A stretch of DNA of 64,000 nucleotides from Aureimonas glaciei (GTDB lineage: Bacteria > Pseudomonadota > Alphaproteobacteria > Rhizobiales > Rhizobiaceae). The stretch's first letter is position 1, and each line of letters starts with the position of its first letter. Below, in pieces: positions 27,883 to 36,774 of the stretch. The stretch lies in the NCBI RefSeq assembly GCF_014643375.1, contig NZ_BMJJ01000002.1, positions 186,345-250,344 of the forward strand. Reading direction: 5' to 3'. Below the pieces are notes generated by a model. It was given only the letters and a program-made list of their open reading frames with translations. It was not told the DNA's origin and did no database searches. Position numbers and translations under genes: made by a program.

Positions 27883-27912
27883 CGCGACGCACGGTCCCTT
27901 TGGCACCGCGCG

Positions 27913-28248
27913 TCAGGGCTGGAAACTGCGGGCAAAAGCGGTGAGGGCGGCGATCGTCACCAATGTCTGGAAACCGATCGCGACCAGCAGGATCCACTTC
28001 AGCATATCGACCTTGCCCGCCGCGATCCGGGCAACAAGCCGCAATTCGCAGAGCGTCAGCCGGTCGACAATGTCGCGTCGGAAGGCTTCGAGATCGTTGC
28101 CCGAAATATCGAAATCATTCTTGGTCGCCCATGGCGAGAGTTCCCGCGCGTTGAGCAGGATGGAGGACAAGGCTTTCGCCTGCGCCTCGGAAAACCCGGC
28201 CGCCTTCAGCTTTCCGGCAATGGCGAGCGTGTCGAGATGGACCGTCAT
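27913..28248 (-). CDS. Small coiled-coil membrane protein, DUF1640/CCDC90-like
   Basis: Encodes 111 residues from the ATG at 28248. The N-terminus LDTLAIAGKLKAAGFSEAQ is the usual opening of DUF1640-type proteins, followed by a helical region and one C-terminal membrane span (ILLVAIGFQTLVTIAALTAF). Often such proteins carry a longer coiled coil; here it is short. A start at 28272 would add 8 residues. Function is unknown. Toxin-antitoxin or DNA-linked roles have no support here. Confidence 0.7.
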   Translation of the reverse strand: MTVHLDTLAIAGKLKAAGFSEAQAKALSSILLNARELSPWATKNDFDISGNDLEAFRRDIVDRLTLCELRLVARIAAGKVDMLKWILLVAIGFQTLVTIAALTAFARSFQP

Positions 28249-28308
28249 GCGCAAGCTCCGTCCGTCCTGCAAATAGCAGCGCGAAGGGGCCTTGCAGTCA
28301 AGGGGAAG

Positions 28309-28334
28309 GACGGGGGCGACATGGCGCCCCCGTC
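28309..28334 (-). terminator. Stem-loop terminator after fadJ-type gene
   Basis: A perfect 10-bp hairpin, GACGGGGGCG pairing with CGCCCCCGTC around a 6-base loop, lies 8 bases beyond the stop codon of the leftward fadJ-type gene. The downstream tract is pyrimidine-rich (CTTCCCCTTG) rather than pure T, so termination may be moderate. Confidence 0.65.
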
Positions 28335-28341
28335 TTAATCG

Positions 28342-30546
28342 TCAGGCTGCGGCGGCGTCGGCCGGCGCAAACCGCCCGTAGAAGCTTTCGCCCTTCTCCG
28401 CCATGTCCTTCAGGAGCGGCGTCGGCGCGAAATGCGGGCCGTATTTCGCCGCCAGCCGCTCACACAGGGCGGTGAATGCCGGCACGCCCATGCCGTCGAT
28501 GTAGGAGATCATGCCGCCGGTATAAGGGGCGAAGCCGAGGCCGAGGATCGAACCGATATCGGCTTCGCGCGGATCGGTAACGACGCCCTCCTCGATGGTG
28601 CGGGACGCTTCCAGCGCCATGGTCACAAGAAAGCGCTGCTGCAGCTCGGCAAAATCGACGTCTTCCGGCTTCTTTTGCGGGTAGAGCGCCTTCAGCCCGG
28701 CCCAGAGATGCTTCTTCGCCGGCTTGTCGGGATAGTCGTAGAACCCCTTGCCGTTCTTGCGGCCGAGCCGGTTCTCGTCGTCGACCATGTGGTTGATCAG
28801 CTTGAAGTGCTCGGCATTGATCGCGCCTTCGCCCTCGTCGCGAAGGGTGGCCTTCATGATCTTCTGGGCGAGGTCGACCGCCGTCTCGTCGTTCAGCGCC
28901 AGCGGGCCGACCGGCATGCCGGCGAATTTCGCCGCGTTCTCGATCATCATGGCCGGCACGCCCTCGATCAGCATGTCGTAGGCTTCCGAGATGTAGCGCA
29001 GGAAGCAGCGGTTGACGAAGAAGCCGCGCGTGTCGTTGACGACGATCGGCGTCTTCTTGATCACCCGGACGAAGTCCAGCGCGACCGCGAGCGCCTGGCT
29101 TTCCGTCTTCTCGGCCATGATCACCTCGGTCAGCATCATCTTGTCGACGGGCGAGAAGAAGTGGATGCCGATGAAGCGGGCCGGGTCTGGGAAGGCCTCG
29201 GCGAGGTGGGTGATCGGAATGGTCGAGGTGTTGGAGGCGAAGATCGCGCCGGGCTTCATCACCGCGGCCACCTGTTTCGTCACGTCGGCCTTCACGGCCC
29301 GGTCCTCGAACACCGCCTCGACGACGAGGTCGGCATCCTTCAGCGCGGCATAGTCGGGCGTCGCGGTGATCCGGGCGAGCACGCCTTCGGCCTCTTCCTT
29401 CGTCGCGCGGCCCTGGCCGACGAGCTTCTTCATCAGCTCTTCGGAATGCGCCTTGCCCTTGTCGGCGGCAGCCTGGTCGCGGTCGACGAGGACGACGGAA
29501 AGACCAGCCTTGGCGCTGACATAGGCGATGCCGGCGCCCATGAAGCCGGCGCCGACGACGCCCACGGTCTTCAGCGCCGTCGGCGCGATGTCGGCGGGGC
29601 GGCGCGCGCCCTTGTTCAGCGCCTGCAGCGAGACGAAGAGCGAGCGCACCATCATCGCCGCCTCGGTCGTCTGCAGCACGTTGGCGAACCAGCGTTGCTC
29701 GACCTTCAGCGCCTGGTCGATGGGCAGCAGCAGGCCTTCATAGACGCATTTGACGATGGCGCGGGCGCCCGGATAGTTGTCGCCCGTCTCCTTGCGGTAG
29801 AGCGAGGACACCGCCGGCCAGAGCTGCGCGCCGGCGGCCGAATAGACCGGGCCGGAGGGAAGCTTGAAGCCCTCCTGGTCCCAGGCCTTCACCGGCGACA
29901 GGCCGCTCTTCAGCATGTCCTTGGCCTTGGCGACGAGATCCTCCGGCGCCGCGACCTCGTCGATCAGCTTCATCGCCTTGGCCTTCGAGGCCGAGAGCGT
30001 CTCGCCCTTCAAGAGCATCTGCAGCGCCGCCTGCGTGTCGGTGAGGCGCGGCACGCGCTGCGTGCCGCCGGCGCCGGGGAACAGCCCGACCTTCACTTCC
30101 GGCAGGCCCATTTTCGCCGACGCGGCCGCGACGCGGCCATGGCAGGCCAGTGCCAGCTCGAAGCCGCCGCCCATGCAGGTGCCGTTGATGGCGCAGACAT
30201 AGGGCTTTCCCGAGGTCTCGAGCTTGCGGTAGATCCACGACATCCGGCCGGCGCGCTCGAAGAGTTCGGCCACGGCGGCTTCCGCGTCGACCGCCTTCTT
30301 CGCCTCGAACTGCGAGAACATCGACTGCAGCATGTTGAGGTCGGCGCCGCCGGTGAAGGAGCCCTCCTTGCCGGAGGTGATGACGACGCCCTTCACCGCG
30401 GCATCGCCGGCGAAGCGGTCGATCATCGCATCGAGCTGGTCCATCACCTCTTCGGTGAAAACGTTCATCGAACGGTCCGGCATGTCCCAGGTGACCAGAG
30501 CGATCCCGTCGGCGTCGATGTCGATCCTGAAGTTTTCGGCGGTCAT
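28342..30546 (-). CDS. fadJ: Bifunctional enoyl-CoA hydratase / 3-hydroxyacyl-CoA dehydrogenase (FadJ/FadB type)
   Basis: Encodes 734 residues from the ATG at 30546. The N-terminal crotonase domain has KEGSFTGGADLNML and NGTCMGGGFELALACHG (oxyanion loop). The central dehydrogenase domain has the NAD motif GAGFMGAGIAYVSA, then IGIHFFSPVDKMMLTEVI and a C-terminal VNRCFLRYISEAYDM. It catalyses hydration of trans-enoyl-CoA and oxidation of L-3-hydroxyacyl-CoA in beta-oxidation. The thiolase 1.5 kb upstream on the same strand (start 33216) is its natural partner. An isolated EAL gene on the opposite strand separates them. Confidence 0.95.
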   Translation of the reverse strand: MTAENFRIDIDADGIALVTWDMPDRSMNVFTEEVMDQLDAMIDRFAGDAAVKGVVITSGKEGSFTGGADLNMLQSMFSQFEAKKAVDAEAAVAELFERAGRMSWIYRKLETSGKPYVCAINGTCMGGGFELALACHGRVAAASAKMGLPEVKVGLFPGAGGTQRVPRLTDTQAALQMLLKGETLSASKAKAMKLIDEVAAPEDLVAKAKDMLKSGLSPVKAWDQEGFKLPSGPVYSAAGAQLWPAVSSLYRKETGDNYPGARAIVKCVYEGLLLPIDQALKVEQRWFANVLQTTEAAMMVRSLFVSLQALNKGARRPADIAPTALKTVGVVGAGFMGAGIAYVSAKAGLSVVLVDRDQAAADKGKAHSEELMKKLVGQGRATKEEAEGVLARITATPDYAALKDADLVVEAVFEDRAVKADVTKQVAAVMKPGAIFASNTSTIPITHLAEAFPDPARFIGIHFFSPVDKMMLTEVIMAEKTESQALAVALDFVRVIKKTPIVVNDTRGFFVNRCFLRYISEAYDMLIEGVPAMMIENAAKFAGMPVGPLALNDETAVDLAQKIMKATLRDEGEGAINAEHFKLINHMVDDENRLGRKNGKGFYDYPDKPAKKHLWAGLKALYPQKKPEDVDFAELQQRFLVTMALEASRTIEEGVVTDPREADIGSILGLGFAPYTGGMISYIDGMGVPAFTALCERLAAKYGPHFAPTPLLKDMAEKGESFYGRFAPADAAAA

Positions 30547-30658
30547 GGTTGTCTCCCGACTGGTGATTTCTAGCGATATCTGTAGGCGCCGACGCACTTT
30601 AGTCAGCAAGACGAAATGAATGGCGCCGGCATTTAATATGTGGAAAGAGAAAGCCCGT

Positions 30659-30683
30659 ACTCTTCTGTTTCAGAAGAGTTTTT
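30659..30683 (+). terminator. Intrinsic terminator-like hairpin in the leader of the EAL gene
   Basis: ACTCTTCTG pairs perfectly with CAGAAGAGT around a TTT loop and is followed by TTTTT, ending one base before the AAGGGA ribosome site of the EAL gene and 14 bases before its GTG. The only upstream gene, fadJ, runs the other way, so the element can only act on a transcript that starts in this 150-base interval and leads into the EAL gene. This is a candidate attenuator or leaky leader terminator. Confidence 0.75.
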
Positions 30684-30697
30684 AAGGGACCTATGAC

Positions 30698-31471
30698 GTG
30701 AACAAGGGTTGCGAAGGCTGTCGCTCCGGCAAGGAGCTCGACTTTACCTTTTCGATGGCTTTCCAGCCGATCTACGATGTCGCCGTGGAGCGCGTCTGGG
30801 GCTACGAGGCTCTCATTCGCGGCACCGCCGGCGAGGGCGCCTATCAGGTTCTGTCGCAGGTGCAGCCCGAGCAGAAATATCTGTTCGACCAATCCTGCCG
30901 GGTGAAGGCGATCGAGCTGGCATCCCGGCTGTTCCCGCGCGGCAACGGCCTGAAGCTGTCGATCAACTTCATGCCGAACGCCGTCTACGAACCCGCCGCC
31001 TGCCTGCGCGCCACACTCTCCGCGGCGCGCACCTTTGATTTTCCTCGCCAGGCAATGATGTTCGAGTTCACCGAGGCCGAGGAGATCGTCGATACCGATC
31101 ATCTCCGGAAGATCATCGCCGAGTACCGCCGCCAGGGCTTCATCACGGCACTCGATGATTTCGGCGCCGGCTATGCGGGACTTGGCCTGCTTGCGGACTT
31201 CCAGCCCGATCTCCTGAAGATCGACATGAAGATCATCCGCGGCGTCGATACCGATCGGGCGCGCCAGGCGATCGTCCGGGCTATCGTCGGCGTGGCCCGT
31301 GAACTGGGCATCACCGTGCTGGCCGAAGGCATCGAGACCGAGGCGGAGTTTCTGGTACTGAAGGCTGCCGGGATCGCGCTGTTCCAGGGCTACTACTTCG
31401 CCCGTCCCGCCTTCGAGGCGCTGCCGCCGCTGATGCAGGGCATGCCGGACCGGGTGACGGTCGCCGCCTGA
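30698..31471 (+). CDS. EAL-domain cyclic-di-GMP phosphodiesterase
   Basis: Encodes 257 residues from GTG 30698, with AAGGGA at good spacing. After a short N-terminus bearing a CxxC pair (Cys5, Cys8 in MNKGCEGCRSG) the whole protein is an EAL domain. Catalytic and metal-binding motifs look intact: YEALIRG (Glu37), SINFMPN, FEFTEAEEI, ALDDFGAGYAGLG, LLKIDMKI, LAEGIETEAE and QGYYFARP. It should hydrolyse c-di-GMP to pGpG, influencing motility, adhesion or polysaccharide production. The CxxC could be a redox or metal switch; that is inference. Confidence 0.93.
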   Translation: MNKGCEGCRSGKELDFTFSMAFQPIYDVAVERVWGYEALIRGTAGEGAYQVLSQVQPEQKYLFDQSCRVKAIELASRLFPRGNGLKLSINFMPNAVYEPAACLRATLSAARTFDFPRQAMMFEFTEAEEIVDTDHLRKIIAEYRRQGFITALDDFGAGYAGLGLLADFQPDLLKIDMKIIRGVDTDRARQAIVRAIVGVARELGITVLAEGIETEAEFLVLKAAGIALFQGYYFARPAFEALPPLMQGMPDRVTVAA

Positions 31472-31621
31472 GCACGGAAAGGCTGCCGCCGGGGCCCCGC
31501 GCAGGCGGCAGCGCCGCCCATGCCGGCGGCCTGCCACCATCGCGTTGGCCGCCATCGCTTTGGCCGCCGCGCCGCGATGGGAGACCTCGGTCGACGGCAG
31601 GGACTCGGCGTGACCCATCGT

Positions 31622-32002
31622 TCAGGCCGACAGATGCGCGCGTTGGTCGGCGAGGCTTTTCGCCCTGTCGCTGGCCGTATCGCCCGTGTGCTTCGTCTCG
31701 CTCGGCTCGAACAGGAGGATCCAGCATTCCTCTTCGGCCAGCGGATTGTGTTCGACGCCGCGCGGAACGACGTGGAAGTCGCCCGCCGCGAGCCGGACAT
31801 CCGGCCGGTCGCGGTAACGGATGGTCACCGCGCCCTTCCAGACCAGGAACATCTCGTCCTCTTCGGCATGCGCGTGCCAGACCAGTTCGTCCCGGATCTT
31901 GGCGACCTTGACGCTCTGTCCGTTGAGGTCGGCGATGACGCGCGGCGACCAGTGCTGGACCACCGCGTCGAACTCGCGGGCGAGGGACCCGGTGTTAAAC
32001 AT
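31622..32002 (-). CDS. Cupin-domain protein
   Basis: Encodes 126 residues from the ATG at 32002 (AAAGGATG about 10 bases upstream); the frame is open 18 codons further but overlaps the thiolase end. The single cupin barrel has AHAEEDEMFLVWKGAVTIRY and GDFHVVPRGVEHNP, giving the expected His/Glu metal-binding set. Small metal-binding cupins of this kind have varied enzymatic or regulatory roles. It starts 6 bases after the thiolase stop, so it is probably co-transcribed with the beta-oxidation genes. Substrate unknown. Confidence 0.88.
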   Translation of the reverse strand: MFNTGSLAREFDAVVQHWSPRVIADLNGQSVKVAKIRDELVWHAHAEEDEMFLVWKGAVTIRYRDRPDVRLAAGDFHVVPRGVEHNPLAEEECWILLFEPSETKHTGDTASDRAKSLADQRAHLSA

Positions 32003-32007
32003 CGGCG

Positions 32008-33216
<1,209 letters not shown>

Positions 33217-33270
33217 GATCGAGCCTCCCATGCTGTTTGGCTTTCCGCAGGCAAGTGCCGCGGTTCGGAG

Positions 33271-33696
33271 TTAGGCCGCCTCGACGACGAGACGGAGCCT
33301 GCGGCCCAGGACCGCAAGCGCGTTTTCGAGATCGGCGACGGAGTCGACGTTGTCGGGATCGAGCAGAGCGTCGACCTGCCAAGGCTTCAGCCCGGCAAGG
33401 CCGCCAAGGGCTTCTGCCGAAAGGGCCGAGCTTCGAAAGGATTCGATGAAGGCGATCTTGAGGAGATCGTCGGCATAGGGGGCGACCATCTCGCCGCCCT
33501 GGGACTGAGCGACTGGCAGAGCGCGGTTCATAGCGAGATAGCCCCGCAGCGCCAGACCGAGGGCCTCCGAGGCTGCCCGCATCGCTTCCGGAAGATCGCT
33601 GCCGGACGTGATGGCTTCGGGAACGTCGGGGAACGTCGCGCTGATCCCGCCATCGGGATCCTCCGCAAAGCTGACGGGGTAGCGATAGTCATTCAT
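33271..33696 (-). CDS. hicB: HicB-family antitoxin
   Basis: Encodes 141 residues. The N-terminus MNDYRYPVSFAEDPDGGISATFPDVPEAIT is the partially degraded RNase-H-like HicB fold that binds HicA. The C-terminal part (SAEALGGLAGLKPWQVDALL) is helix-rich and looks like a DNA-binding domain, so it can autoregulate. It overlaps hicA by 8 bases. HicB neutralises the mRNA interferase HicA. Length is typical of the DNA-binding HicB subclass. Confidence 0.93.
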   Translation of the reverse strand: MNDYRYPVSFAEDPDGGISATFPDVPEAITSGSDLPEAMRAASEALGLALRGYLAMNRALPVAQSQGGEMVAPYADDLLKIAFIESFRSSALSAEALGGLAGLKPWQVDALLDPDNVDSVADLENALAVLGRRLRLVVEAA

Positions 33697-33895
33697 GCCC
33701 GTCCTCCAGTCCCAGCTGCTTGCGTATCCGTCGCATCATCAGCGGCGTCAATTCACCGCTCTGGACGGTCGTGAACCGCTCTCCGATGTGAACGCGATAA
33801 TGGCTGCCCTTGCCGCGCCCTTCAATGACCCGGAATTCCAGGCCGCCTTTTCGAGCCTCGGCGCGCAATTCCCGAAGAAAGGCTTCGCGCTTCAT
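33689..33895 (-). CDS. hicA: HicA-family mRNA interferase toxin
   Basis: Encodes 68 residues, a double-stranded-RNA-binding-like fold with the catalytic segment GRGKGSHYRVH (His32). It would cleave mRNA when HicB is lost. The gene lies first in the pair, and its start is only 20 bases after the stop of the acyl-CoA dehydrogenase gene on the same strand, so there is no room for a separate upstream promoter outside that gene. Confidence 0.93.
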   Translation of the reverse strand: MKREAFLRELRAEARKGGLEFRVIEGRGKGSHYRVHIGERFTTVQSGELTPLMMRRIRKQLGLEDGHE

Positions 33896-33915
33896 CCGAG
33901 AACTCCCTCAAGACG

Positions 33916-35709
33916 TCAGAACGCCTCGGCCTCCAGCGCCATCATCGTGTCGGCGCCGGCCGAAATCCGCGCCAGATGCGCCGCAGTCTCGGGCAGAACG
34001 CGCTCCATGAAGAAGCGCGCGGTGACGAGCTTGGCCTCGAGGAAGGCCTTGTCGCCCGTGCCGGCCGCGAGCTGGTCCTGCGCCACCTTCGCCATCCTGC
34101 CCCACATGTAGGAAAGCGCGACGAGGCCGAACAGGTGCATGTAGTCGGTCGAGGCGGCGCCCGCATTGTCCGGCTTCATCATGGCGTTCTGCATCAGCCA
34201 CATCGTCGCCTGTTGCAGGTCCTTCGATCCCTTGTGGATCGCCTTGGTGTAGGGGGCCATGGCCTCGTCGGACCGGTGCTCCTCGCAGAAGGCCGCGACC
34301 TCGGCGAAGAAGGCCTGCACGGCGCGGCCGCCGTTCAGCGCCAGCTTACGGCCGACGAGGTCGAGCGCCTGGATGCCGTTGGCTCCCTCGTAGATCTGGG
34401 CGATGCGGGCATCGCGGACGAACTGCTCCATGCCCCATTCCCGGACATAGCCGTGGCCGCCATAGACCTGCTGGGCCATCACGGCGTTGTCGAACCCCTT
34501 GTCGGTGAGGACGCCCTTGATGACCGGAGTCATCAGGCCCATCCAGTCGTCGGCCGCCTGCCGCTCGGCGGCGTCTTCGGCGACATGCGACAGGTCGCCC
34601 TTCAGCGCCGTCCACAGGATCAGCGCCCTGCCGGCCTCGTTGACCGAGCGGATGGTCATCAGGATGCGGCGGATGTCGGGATGGACGATGATCGGGTCGG
34701 CCCGCTTGTCGGCGGCCTTGATGCCGGAGAGCGAGCGCCCCTGGATCCGATCCTTGGCGTAGACGACGGCGTTCTGGTAGGCGATCTCGGAAATGGCGAG
34801 GCCCTGGATGCCGACGCCGAGCCGCGCCTCGTTCATCATCGTGAACATGGCGCGCAGGCCCTTGTCGGCCTCGCCGATGAGGAAGCCGGTCGCGTCGTCG
34901 TAGTTCATGACGCAGGTGGCATTGGCGTGAATGCCCATCTTCTCCTCGATCGAGCCGCAGGAGACGCCGTTGCGCTGGTCGGGACGGCCGTCCGCGCCGA
35001 GCACGAACTTCGGCACGATGAACAGCGAAATGCCCTTCACCCCTTCCGGCGCACCGTCGATGCGGGCGAGGACGAGATGAATGATGTTTTCCGACAGGTC
35101 GTGCTCGCCGGCCGAGATGAAGATCTTTTGGCCGGAAATCCTGTAGGAGCCGTCCGGCTGCGGGGTCGCCCGGGTGCGCAGGAGTCCGAGATCGGTGCCG
35201 CAATGCGGCTCCGTCAGGTTCATCGTCCCGGTCCACAACCCGTCGATCATGTTCGGCAGGTACTGTCGCTTCTGCGCCTCGGTGCCGTGCTGGCTGATCG
35301 CCGCGATCGCGCCGGCGGTGAGGCCGGGATACATCGCGAACGCCATGTTGGCGGAGGACATGAATTCGTTGATCGCGGCCGACAGCGTGTGCGGCAGGCC
35401 CTGGCCGCCATACTCGGGATCGGCCGAGATGCCGCCCCAGCCGCCCTCGCGGAAGGTCGCATAGGCCGCATCGAAGCCTTCAGGCGTCGTCACCGTGCCG
35501 TCGGCATGGCGGGTGCAGCCCTCGTGGTCGCCGGACTGGTTCAGCGGATGGAATACCTCGGCGGCGACGCGGCCGGCCTCGCCGAGAACCGCCTCGACGA
35601 TGTCCGGGGTCGCGTCGGAAAAGCCGGGCAGGTTGCTGTAGCGCTCGAGCCCGAGGACGTCGTTGAGGATGAACAGAGTGTCGGCGACGGGCGCCTGATA
35701 GACCGGCAT
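33916..35709 (-). CDS. Acyl-CoA dehydrogenase with C-terminal extension (DmdC/FadE-like)
   Basis: Encodes 597 residues, longer than the 380-residue family norm because of an extra N- and C-terminal domain. Flavin and substrate features include NLTEPHCGTDLGLLRTRA, SGQKIFISAGEHDL and the catalytic Glu in IAQIYEGANGIQALD. Members include long-chain acyl-CoA dehydrogenases and 3-methylmercaptopropionyl-CoA dehydrogenase (DmdC), so the substrate cannot be fixed from sequence. It feeds beta-oxidation with FadJ and thiolase. A palindrome 33 bases before the ATG is the likely MerR operator. Confidence 0.92.
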   Translation of the reverse strand: MPVYQAPVADTLFILNDVLGLERYSNLPGFSDATPDIVEAVLGEAGRVAAEVFHPLNQSGDHEGCTRHADGTVTTPEGFDAAYATFREGGWGGISADPEYGGQGLPHTLSAAINEFMSSANMAFAMYPGLTAGAIAAISQHGTEAQKRQYLPNMIDGLWTGTMNLTEPHCGTDLGLLRTRATPQPDGSYRISGQKIFISAGEHDLSENIIHLVLARIDGAPEGVKGISLFIVPKFVLGADGRPDQRNGVSCGSIEEKMGIHANATCVMNYDDATGFLIGEADKGLRAMFTMMNEARLGVGIQGLAISEIAYQNAVVYAKDRIQGRSLSGIKAADKRADPIIVHPDIRRILMTIRSVNEAGRALILWTALKGDLSHVAEDAAERQAADDWMGLMTPVIKGVLTDKGFDNAVMAQQVYGGHGYVREWGMEQFVRDARIAQIYEGANGIQALDLVGRKLALNGGRAVQAFFAEVAAFCEEHRSDEAMAPYTKAIHKGSKDLQQATMWLMQNAMMKPDNAGAASTDYMHLFGLVALSYMWGRMAKVAQDQLAAGTGDKAFLEAKLVTARFFMERVLPETAAHLARISAGADTMMALEAEAF

Positions 35710-36013
35710 AGGCTTGTCCTCCCCAGAAGCTGATTCTAACTTTGACGTTTACGTCAATTGAAGCCGATATATCGACTCCCGGGTGCGCACACAAGGGCAC
35801 TCGGCTATCCGGCGATCGGCGGCCTTCGGTCACAGCGACGAGGGAACGCCGTGGTAGGAGTTGTGGCGATCCGGCCCGCGGATCATCATCCGGCGAGGGT
35901 GGCCGACGAGCGGATCAGGTGAGGGCAGGCGTACCGCCGTACGAAACGGCGCGGGTCAGGACGGGCCGAATCTCGTGGGCGCCGTCACCCGGCGCAGCGC
36001 GCTGCCGGCCCGA
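35710..36013. other. Non-coding interval before acyl-CoA dehydrogenase gene
   Basis: About 300 bases containing the operator at 35742-35757 and presumably the promoter of the acyl-CoA dehydrogenase gene. The rest (35790-36013) holds no gene I can support. Confidence 0.5.
35742..35757. promoter_or_regulatory. Palindromic operator of MerR/LiuR type
   Basis: TTGACGTTTACGTCAA is a perfect inverted repeat (7-base arms, 2-base centre). It matches the known form of sites bound by LiuR-like MerR regulators of fatty- and amino-acid degradation. It lies 33 bases upstream of the acyl-CoA dehydrogenase start, and a MerR regulator is encoded just beyond. That regulator is therefore the predicted ligand-controlled repressor or activator. 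Confidence 0.78.
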
Positions 36014-36487
36014 TCAAGATTTTGAGAGATTGAGTCGGTCGCGGACGAAACTGATCGAAACGCCCATCGCCTCGATCGACGCGTCGAGTTCGCGCTTCTG
36101 GTCCAGAAGCACCTGCTGCTGCTCCTCGAAGCGCTGCAGCGCGACCTCGAGCTGGCGTCGCTTGCCGTTCGGCTCGTGGTAGATCTCGATCAGCTGCTTG
36201 GCCTCGGTCAGCGAGAAGCCGAGCGTCTTGGCCAGGAGGATGAGTCGCAGCCGGGCCCGGTCGCGGCGCGAATAGAGCCGGGTCGTTCCGCGGCGCTCCG
36301 GGTTCAGAAGGCCGCGATCTTCGTAGAAGCGGAGCGTTCGAAGCGTGACGGCGAATTCGCGGGCGAGATCGCCGATCCGGAATACCTGCTTGTCGGTGGC
36401 GGACGAAGCGGTCTGACCGAGAAGAAAATCGATGTCGAACGGAATCGCGTCTTCCCCGAGGGATTCGGCGTCATTGAGCTTATTCAT
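36014..36487 (-). CDS. MerR-family transcriptional regulator (LiuR-like)
   Basis: Encodes 157 residues. The N-terminal winged helix has VFRIGDLAREFAVTLRTLRF with YEDRGLLNPERRG following, the standard MerR recognition region. The C-terminal coiled coil (RRQLEVALQRFEEQQQVLLD) is long and lacks metal-binding cysteines, so the effector is probably an acyl-CoA or similar compound rather than a metal. Its position beside the operator and beta-oxidation genes supports a LiuR/FadR-like role. The N-terminus carries about 35 extra residues before the HTH. Confidence 0.9.
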   Translation of the reverse strand: MNKLNDAESLGEDAIPFDIDFLLGQTASSATDKQVFRIGDLAREFAVTLRTLRFYEDRGLLNPERRGTTRLYSRRDRARLRLILLAKTLGFSLTEAKQLIEIYHEPNGKRRQLEVALQRFEEQQQVLLDQKRELDASIEAMGVSISFVRDRLNLSKS

Positions 36488-36676
36488 TTGAATTCCATAG
36501 GAGAGTTTCCCTCGGCAACGCGAAGCCGGCGTCGAAACTCACGGGATCGTTGGGTGTGGCCTGACATACTCCGCCGATTGCGGCGCGAGCAAGACGCCAC
36601 GTCATCAAGCTGAAAATCCAGCCTCGCTCATGCCAGCCTTTCTATATGGTAAACGAACATGTCGACCACTAACCAA

Positions 36677-36688
36677 GGGTTTAAACCC
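36677..36688. promoter_or_regulatory. Palindrome upstream of podJ-like gene
   Basis: GGGTTTAAACCC is a perfect 12-base palindrome about 87 bases before the start codon of the podJ-like gene, in an A/T-richer patch. It could be an operator, but a 12-base palindrome may arise by chance, so confidence is low. Confidence 0.3.
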
Positions 36689-36774
36689 GGGGACGCAACG
36701 TCGGTCGCAGCAAAAGCGGAACGCAACTCCTGCGGGGGGCTCGGCCACTCTGGCAGAGCGAGAGGAGCCTAACG

